Shown here: positions 59,309-64,000 of the stretch, piece after piece
Numbering within the stretch: the first letter of the stretch is position 1
Layout: the number at the start of each line of letters is the position of its first letter
Assembly: GCA_934661195.1 (NCBI GenBank)
Contig: CAKUJD010000002.1
Coordinates: 124,001 to 188,000, forward strand
Length of the DNA: 64,000 bases
Source: an uncultured Muribaculaceae bacterium
Lineage (GTDB): Bacteria > Bacteroidota > Bacteroidia > Bacteroidales > Muribaculaceae
Direction: 5' to 3'
Notes under the pieces: generated by a model
Databases searched by the model: none
The model's input: only the letters and a program-made list of their open reading frames with translations
Told to the model about the DNA's origin: nothing
Made by a program: the position numbers and the translations under genes

Positions 59309-59881
59309 ATGTCACAACTCATTGCAATCACAGGCGGCATTGGCAGCGGCAAGAGCGTGGTGTCGCGCATATTGCGCACCATGGGCTACCCCGTCTACGA
59401 CACCGACTCCAATGCGCGCCGCCTCATGGACGCATCCGGTGTGATTCGCCGGCGCCTTATTGAGCGGTTTGGCCAGGAAGTGTATCTGCCCGACGGCAGT
59501 CTCGACCGTGCCCGCTTGGGCGGCATCGTGTTTGGCAACGCCGAGGCTCTTGCCAGCCTCGATGGCATAGTCCACCCGGCAGTGGCTGCCGATGTGCGGC
59601 AGTGGGCAGCAGGAAAGCGTGTGGCGTTTTTTGAAACCGCCATTCTGCGCAGCAGCGGCATGTGGCGCATGGCCAGCAGTGTGTGGCGTGTCGATGCTCC
59701 GGTTGATGTGCGTGTGGCCCGCGTGGTCAGGCGCAACGGCCTTGCGCCCGATGCGGTGAAGGCGCGTATGTCGGCGCAGCAGGCCGAACTGACTGGCTTC
59801 GATGGCGAGCATGTGGTGGTCAACGACGGCCGACGGCCAGTGTTGCCGCAAATCGTGGCATTGGTGGGCTGCCTTGGCTAA
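59309..59881 (+). CDS. coaE: Dephospho-CoA kinase
   Basis: The 190-residue P-loop kinase completes coenzyme A by phosphorylating the 3'-hydroxyl of dephospho-CoA. Walker A is ITGGIGSGKSVVSRILRTM (residues 7-25), followed by YDTDSNARRLM and the CoA-binding LDGIVHPAV near residue 87, then VDAPVDVRVARVVRRNGLAP near 130. It starts 9 bp after the YbbR-like gene. It shares a pathway with coaBC seven kilobases upstream. Confidence 0.95.
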   Translation: MSQLIAITGGIGSGKSVVSRILRTMGYPVYDTDSNARRLMDASGVIRRRLIERFGQEVYLPDGSLDRARLGGIVFGNAEALASLDGIVHPAVAADVRQWAAGKRVAFFETAILRSSGMWRMASSVWRVDAPVDVRVARVVRRNGLAPDAVKARMSAQQAELTGFDGEHVVVNDGRRPVLPQIVALVGCLG

Positions 59882-59920
59882 AAAATGCTTCCTCTGTAGG
59901 CCCAAGTCATTTTTTATGGC

Positions 59921-59928
59921 TATCTTTG
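59921..59928 (+). promoter_or_regulatory. Likely -7 box of the DUF5606 gene
   Basis: TATCTTTG matches TAnnTTTG about 70 bp before the ATG at 59998. No -33 box was found. Confidence 0.45.
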
Positions 59929-59997
59929 CAAAAGGAAGACAGGCGGTGATGCCGCATTTTTTTTGAATTAACACATATTAAAAACAGAAACAACACT

Positions 59998-60429
59998 ATG
60001 CTTAAGAAAATACTTGCTATCTCGGGCAAACCGGGTCTTTACAAACTCATTTCGTTTGGTAAAAACATGATCATCGTTGAAGGCCTGGCCGACAAAAAGC
60101 GCTTTGCCGCCCACTCGCGCGACAAAATCATTTCGCTCGGCGATATTGCCATCTACACCACTGGCGACGATGTGCCTCTGGCCGACGTGCTTGAGTCGGT
60201 GAGCAAAAAGTTCGACGGCAAGGAGATCAATACCGCCGACTATAAGGAACCTGAGCAGCTGGCCGCATTCATGGCATCGGTGCTGCCTGAGTACGACCAG
60301 GAGCGTGTGTACAAGACCGATATCAAAAAACTCATCTCGTGGTACAACATTCTTGTAAAGGCCGGCATCACCACTTTTGTAGAGCCCGATGAGGCGAAGG
60401 CCGATGACGGCGAAGCCAAGGCTGAATAA
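59998..60429 (+). CDS. DUF5606 domain-containing protein
   Basis: The 143-residue cytoplasmic protein starts MLKKILAISGKPGLYKLIS, the usual beginning of DUF5606 proteins, which are widespread and conserved in Bacteroidota. Other typical parts are FGKNMIIVEGLADKKRFAAH near 20, ISLGDIAIYTT near 44 and VYKTDIKKLISWYNILVKAG near 101; the C-terminal tail is acidic. Its function is not known. It has its own promoter and a structured terminator. Confidence 0.9.
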   Translation: MLKKILAISGKPGLYKLISFGKNMIIVEGLADKKRFAAHSRDKIISLGDIAIYTTGDDVPLADVLESVSKKFDGKEINTADYKEPEQLAAFMASVLPEYDQERVYKTDIKKLISWYNILVKAGITTFVEPDEAKADDGEAKAE

Positions 60430-60470
60430 AAATTGGGGTGCCGTGTAGGACAGGCACAAAAAGAAATCAA

Positions 60471-60540
60471 AGCCATACGTGCACACACGCGCTTGCCGCA
60501 ACACAGAGAGGGGGCAAGTCGGTGGCCGTATGGCTTTTTG
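60471..60540 (+). terminator. Branched terminator after the DUF5606 gene
   Basis: Outer stem AGCCATACG (60471-60479) with CGTATGGCT (60527-60535) and an inner CTTGCC/GGCAAG pair (60492-60497 with 60512-60517), followed by a T-run. The large size is unusual, and an independent small RNA is an alternative. Confidence 0.55.
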
Positions 60541-60564
60541 GCTTTTAGTCTAATCAAGAGAGAT

Positions 60565-61125
60565 ATGCTGAAATCATCTAACCGTTTTCATTCGCTTGCG
60601 TGCTGCCTGCTGGCTTTGCTGCTCGGAGTGGCATCGTGCGGCACATCGAAGCGCAGCGTGCGCGGCGGCGCACCCTACTCGGCGCGTAGCGGCGGGGCGC
60701 CGGCAGGCCGTGCCGACGGCTGGGCCACACTTGATGTGAAGCTCAGCCCTGGCGACAACCGCCGGCTCTACAAAGAAATCAAGGGCTGGCTTGGCACCCC
60801 CTACAAGTATGCGGGCACTGGCAAGGACGGCGCCGACTGCTCGGGCTTCGTGATGATGGTGTATCAGGCCGTGTATGGCAAAAAACTGCAGCGCAATTCG
60901 GCGCGCATGTATGAGCGCAACTGCCGCAGTATCGACCGTGGCGACCTGTGCGAGGGCGATTTGGTGTTTTTCAACAATGGCCGTGGCGGAGGCATCAACC
61001 ATGTGGGCATATATCTGAAGGACGGCAAGTTTGCCCACACATCATCGTCGCGCGGCGTGATGATCAGCGACCTTGCCGACGCCTATTTTGCCGCGCGTTT
61101 TTTTGCGGCCGGCAGGGTCGATTAG
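60565..61125 (+). CDS. NlpC/P60 family lipoprotein endopeptidase
   Basis: The 186-residue protein from the ATG at 60565 has a lipoprotein signal (MLKSSNRFHSLACCLLALLL, then GVASCGTSK with the lipid Cys at about 25). An in-frame ATG at 60433 lies in the terminator and is rejected. After a basic linker comes the NlpC/P60 domain (about 70-186), with catalytic Cys in KDGADCSGFVMMVYQ near 92, His in INHVGIYLKDGKFAHT near 141 and a second His in FAHTSSSRG. It cuts peptides within peptidoglycan stems and sits in the periplasm, anchored in a membrane. Its last 4 bp overlap the convergent comEC gene. Confidence 0.92.
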   Translation: MLKSSNRFHSLACCLLALLLGVASCGTSKRSVRGGAPYSARSGGAPAGRADGWATLDVKLSPGDNRRLYKEIKGWLGTPYKYAGTGKDGADCSGFVMMVYQAVYGKKLQRNSARMYERNCRSIDRGDLCEGDLVFFNNGRGGGINHVGIYLKDGKFAHTSSSRGVMISDLADAYFAARFFAAGRVD

Positions 61126-63212
61126 CGGCAATACACCTCCACGGCGCCTTGGGTGGCAATGTCGTGCGTTCGCAGCCCCAGTTTGCGGCACCGCTCCATC
61201 AGAACTTTGCGCTCGCTGGCATACGCCGCCCCCGAAATCACATATGTGCCTATGCCGCCGGCATACACCGAGTCCACTATGCCAATGTCGCTGTGAAACT
61301 GCCGTGTGACCACGGCCATGTCGATTTGCAGCCGTGTGCGCACCCTTTGCGCATGCTTCCACCTGCCGCGCCCTATGGCCACCAGCCGCTTGCCGCCGAG
61401 GTGGGCGTATGGCGGCTTGATTAGCGCATCTGAGTTGTGCAGTTCGTCCACCTGCCGCAGTTGCCATATGCCGTGGTGCGCCAGAAATCCGCTGTTGGCG
61501 GCGGTGAAGCGTTGCATGTCGAAGGCGTCGTTGTCGGGCACCCACACCACTGCCTTGCCGTGGCTGAAGGCCACAACGGGAGTGGCGTCGAATGAATTGA
61601 ACACCACAAGGCCCGATTGCGGTGTGCGCCATGCCTCCACAGCCGCATGCGCCACACCGGCGGCGAGAAGTGCGGCGGCGCACAGCAGCGGCGCGCGGTT
61701 GCGCCGCTTGAGCCACACTGCCATGCAGCACATTATGCCAAAGTATATGGCCACTTCGGCCGAAGTCACCCACAGACCCTCCGCGTGCGAGCCTGGCATG
61801 GCACACAGCCCGTCCACCAGCCACCGCATGGCTTGGCAGTAGGCGTCGAGCGCCTTGTCGAGCCCGGCGATGTCGAGCCCGGCGGTGCACAGTGTCACAT
61901 AGGCAATGCCTCCCACCATAAATGCAGGAATTGTGGGCAGAATAAGCATGTTCACGGGCACGGCCAGCAGCGGAATGCTGTGGAAGTAGTGTGCCGTGAG
62001 CATCATTGTCGACAGCGATGCTATGGCCGATGTGGCGGCCAGGGTGCCTATGCGGTAGGCCAGAGTGCTGCGTGTGGCGGCGTTGGCCGTGCGGCGGCCA
62101 AACACCAGCAGTGCAGCCACCGTGGTGTAGCTCAGCTGGAATCCGGCATTGTGCAGCGCCGATGGCGAGAACAGCAGCGTCAGTGTGGCGGCAGCCGCCA
62201 GTGAGTTGAGCGGCGAAGCCTTGCGCCCCAGCATCACTGCCGCTGTCACGAAAGCCGTCATCACCGTAGCCCTCACCACCGACGGCTGGAGTCCCGTGAA
62301 CATGTCGAATGCCGCCAATGCCACCAGTGTCAGCGCCAGCCGCAACTTCTTTAGCCGCACGTAGTCGAGCGGCATCAGCAGCCACCACACCACCAGTCCT
62401 ATCAGTCCCACGTGCAGTCCGCTCAGTGCCAGCACGTGGGCAATGCCAGCATTGGCAAAGTCGCGGCGCGTGTCGCTGTCGATGAGGCTGTCGTCGCCCA
62501 GCAGCAGGGCCGCCACAAAGTCTTGTGTGCCCTGCTGCGTGTGTCCCGAGGCCATGCGGCGCATCATAGCCGATCGGGCGTTGCCCAGCTTGTTGAGCAG
62601 TGTGGGGGCGTAGCCCACCGTAATCAGCTGCTGCCCGGGCCCAATGTGCTGTGTGTAGATTATTCCCTGCTGTCTGAGCAGGGCGGCAAAGTCGGTCTCG
62701 TCGGGGTTGCCCATGTTGCGCACGGGCTGCAGGTCGGCCTTGAAGGCCACCAGCTGGCCCTGGCGCAGGCTGTAGTCGCAGCCGCTGGTGCTGAGTCTAA
62801 TGGTGGAGTGGGGCAGTGGGTCGCCGTTGCCGCTTTGCAGCAGTGTGACGTTGGCAACGACCGAGAAGTCACGGAACGAAATCATGTCGATGCGCCCCAC
62901 GGCCACGGTGCCGTTGATGTGGCTGGTGTCGAGTGTGTCGGGCTGCTGCACAAGAGCGGTGCACCAGCCTACTGCCAGTGCGGCCAGTGCTATGGGCACT
63001 GTGTGCAGCGGTCTCAGTGCCCGCCTGCGCTCCAAGTTTCGCCTTGCCGCCACTTTGAGCGCAACGAAAATGGCGGCCGCCACCGCAGCCGCCGCTATGG
63101 GCAAAATGCCGTTGCCGCAATGCTCGAAGGCCACAATGCCGCACGCCATTGGCACCAGAATGCGCAGCATGGGCACGGTGGCAAGCATTGGCGTGCGGCT
63201 TGAGTCGGCCAT
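61122..63212 (-). CDS. comEC: ComEC/Rec2 family DNA uptake channel protein
   Basis: The 696-residue membrane protein has an N-terminal DUF4131-like, OB-fold-bearing region (about 20-190), followed by the Competence domain (about 215-490) with ALSGLHVGLIGLVVWWLLMP near 259 and GLQPSVVRATVMTAFVTAA near 300. In natural transformation ComEC carries one DNA strand across the inner membrane. The C-terminal 170 residues correspond to the beta-lactamase-like domain but show no HxHxDH metal site, so any nuclease activity there is doubtful. Other competence genes are not in the window. Its start is 22 bp after aroE on the same strand. Confidence 0.92.
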   Translation of the reverse strand: MADSSRTPMLATVPMLRILVPMACGIVAFEHCGNGILPIAAAAVAAAIFVALKVAARRNLERRRALRPLHTVPIALAALAVGWCTALVQQPDTLDTSHINGTVAVGRIDMISFRDFSVVANVTLLQSGNGDPLPHSTIRLSTSGCDYSLRQGQLVAFKADLQPVRNMGNPDETDFAALLRQQGIIYTQHIGPGQQLITVGYAPTLLNKLGNARSAMMRRMASGHTQQGTQDFVAALLLGDDSLIDSDTRRDFANAGIAHVLALSGLHVGLIGLVVWWLLMPLDYVRLKKLRLALTLVALAAFDMFTGLQPSVVRATVMTAFVTAAVMLGRKASPLNSLAAAATLTLLFSPSALHNAGFQLSYTTVAALLVFGRRTANAATRSTLAYRIGTLAATSAIASLSTMMLTAHYFHSIPLLAVPVNMLILPTIPAFMVGGIAYVTLCTAGLDIAGLDKALDAYCQAMRWLVDGLCAMPGSHAEGLWVTSAEVAIYFGIMCCMAVWLKRRNRAPLLCAAALLAAGVAHAAVEAWRTPQSGLVVFNSFDATPVVAFSHGKAVVWVPDNDAFDMQRFTAANSGFLAHHGIWQLRQVDELHNSDALIKPPYAHLGGKRLVAIGRGRWKHAQRVRTRLQIDMAVVTRQFHSDIGIVDSVYAGGIGTYVISGAAYASERKVLMERCRKLGLRTHDIATQGAVEVYCR

Positions 63213-63234
63213 GTCGTGATGGATGTGGACAGTG

Positions 63235-63999
63235 CTACTTCATGTTCCAAATCTCGTAGGACTGGAACGCTTGGAGCAGCAGCATTTCGAGCCCGTTTTT
63301 CACGGTGGCGCCGTGCTGGCGGCACTGTTGCATGAATTTGGTCTCGTCGGGATTGTAAATCAGGTCGTAGCACAGGTGCTCGCTGGTGATGAAGCGGTAT
63401 GGAATGTCGGGGCACTCGTCCATGTGCGGATACATGCCCAGTGGAGTGGTGTTGACCACAATTTTGTGGCTGTGCATCATGGCCTTGGTGAGCTCCTCGT
63501 AGGTGAGTGTGCTGGCCGTTTTGCGCCGCGACACAAACTGCACCTCCACGCCCAGCTGGCGCAGGGCATATGCTATGGCCTTCGACGCTCCGCCAGTGCC
63601 CAGCACCAGGGCGCGTGTGCGCGCCGGCGTCAGCAGCGGCTCTATCGACTTTTGGAAGGCCGAGGCGTCGGTGTTGTAGCCGCGCAGGCTCAGACTCTCG
63701 CCTCCGTTGCGCACAAATCGAATCACGTTCACGGCACCAATTTCTTTGGCCCCTTCGTCGAGCGAGTCGAGCAGCGGTATCACCTGCTGCTTGTAAGGCA
63801 GGGTCACGTTGAGACCGCACAGGTTGGGCGTCTCACTTATGATCTCGGTGAGTTTGTTCACATCGTCAATCTCAAAATTGACGTATTCCGCGCTTATGCC
63901 CTCCGATTCAAACTTCTGGTTGAAGTAGTCCATCGAAAACGAGTGTATGAGCGGGTATCCTATAAGACCGTATGTCTTGTCGACGTGATGCTGTGACAT
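63235..63999 (-). CDS. aroE: Shikimate dehydrogenase
   Basis: The 254-residue protein reduces 3-dehydroshikimate to shikimate with NADPH in aromatic amino-acid synthesis. The substrate motif is YGLIGYPLIHSFSMDYFN near residue 10, the catalytic Lys is in GLNVTLPYKQQVIPLL near 62, and the nucleotide site is VLGTGGASKAIAYALRQLG near 131, with NTTPLGMYP near 187 and DLIYNPDETKF near 212. The ATG at 63999 is one base from the window edge; the start agrees with the family, but a start further upstream cannot be excluded. It precedes comEC by 22 bp. Confidence 0.93.
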   Translation of the reverse strand: MSQHHVDKTYGLIGYPLIHSFSMDYFNQKFESEGISAEYVNFEIDDVNKLTEIISETPNLCGLNVTLPYKQQVIPLLDSLDEGAKEIGAVNVIRFVRNGGESLSLRGYNTDASAFQKSIEPLLTPARTRALVLGTGGASKAIAYALRQLGVEVQFVSRRKTASTLTYEELTKAMMHSHKIVVNTTPLGMYPHMDECPDIPYRFITSEHLCYDLIYNPDETKFMQQCRQHGATVKNGLEMLLLQAFQSYEIWNMK

Positions 64000-64000
64000 G

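Overview
The window is a chromosomal stretch of a Bacteroidota bacterium, most likely order Bacteroidales. The reasons are the recurring -7 promoter box TAnnTTTG, SprA and a PorD-like protein of the type IX secretion pathway, a DUF4494 and a DUF5606 protein, an ExbB-ExbD-ExbD-TonB operon, Na+-NQR and Bacteroidota-type lipoprotein signals. G+C is high for most of the window. A gut Muribaculaceae-like organism is my guess, but the sequence alone does not settle the family. No rRNA, tRNA or CRISPR array was seen.

Layout. 1-2.9 kb: the 3'-truncated part of a secreted protein gene and a MATE exporter. 3.0-6.0 kb: an accessory island with an IS4-type element (transposase interrupted by an in-frame stop, right end duplicated) followed by an AT-rich stretch with two orphan genes and foldable intergenic DNA. 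6.2-13 kb: a 1330-residue secreted protein (FISUMP, FG-GAP-like and Ser/Thr-rich C-terminal parts), a membrane-bound AraC-type regulator and an OmpA-like porin. 13-26 kb: mostly housekeeping and metabolic genes: transketolase, FucP/GluP-type sugar symporter, YggS, DUF4494, a FabK-like reductase, YigZ, acyl-ACP thioesterase, a CpsB-like PHP phosphatase, a cytidylate-kinase-like protein coupled to a zinc-ribbon membrane protein, and a metallo-beta-lactamase-fold lipoprotein. 26.2-26.4 kb: a small MITE-like element with palindromic ends.

26.5-32.5 kb is the complete nqrABCDEF operon (leftward), which makes a sodium gradient from NADH oxidation. 32.7-38.6 kb is a rightward envelope-energising block: a long structured leader, exbB, two exbD genes, tonB, then a zinc-ribbon/TonB-C-terminal fusion and another zinc-ribbon membrane protein. 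38.7-41.7 kb has a small membrane protein, a PstS-like lipoprotein and a TPR protein. 41.9-50 kb holds ruvA and the giant sprA. 50.2-61.1 kb is a dense rightward housekeeping run: dnaN, a DnaQ-like exonuclease, coaBC, porD-like, recN, rlmB, nusB, yajC, ybbR-like, coaE, a DUF5606 gene and an NlpC/P60 lipoprotein. 61.1-64 kb is leftward comEC and aroE.

The most unusual signals are: (1) the zinc-ribbon protein that has acquired a TonB C-terminal domain almost copied from its upstream neighbour; (2) the leader upstream of exbB with an 11-bp closing stem and a possible leader peptide; (3) the 154-bp MITE-like repeat; (4) period-7 heptad arrays in two intergenic spaces, one inside the nqr operon; (5) the secreted protein at 6.2-10.2 kb whose C-terminal part resembles beta-pore-forming toxin composition; and (6) nested hairpins between yajC and ybbR and in the AT-rich island. 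Everything was read by eye; no database search was run.
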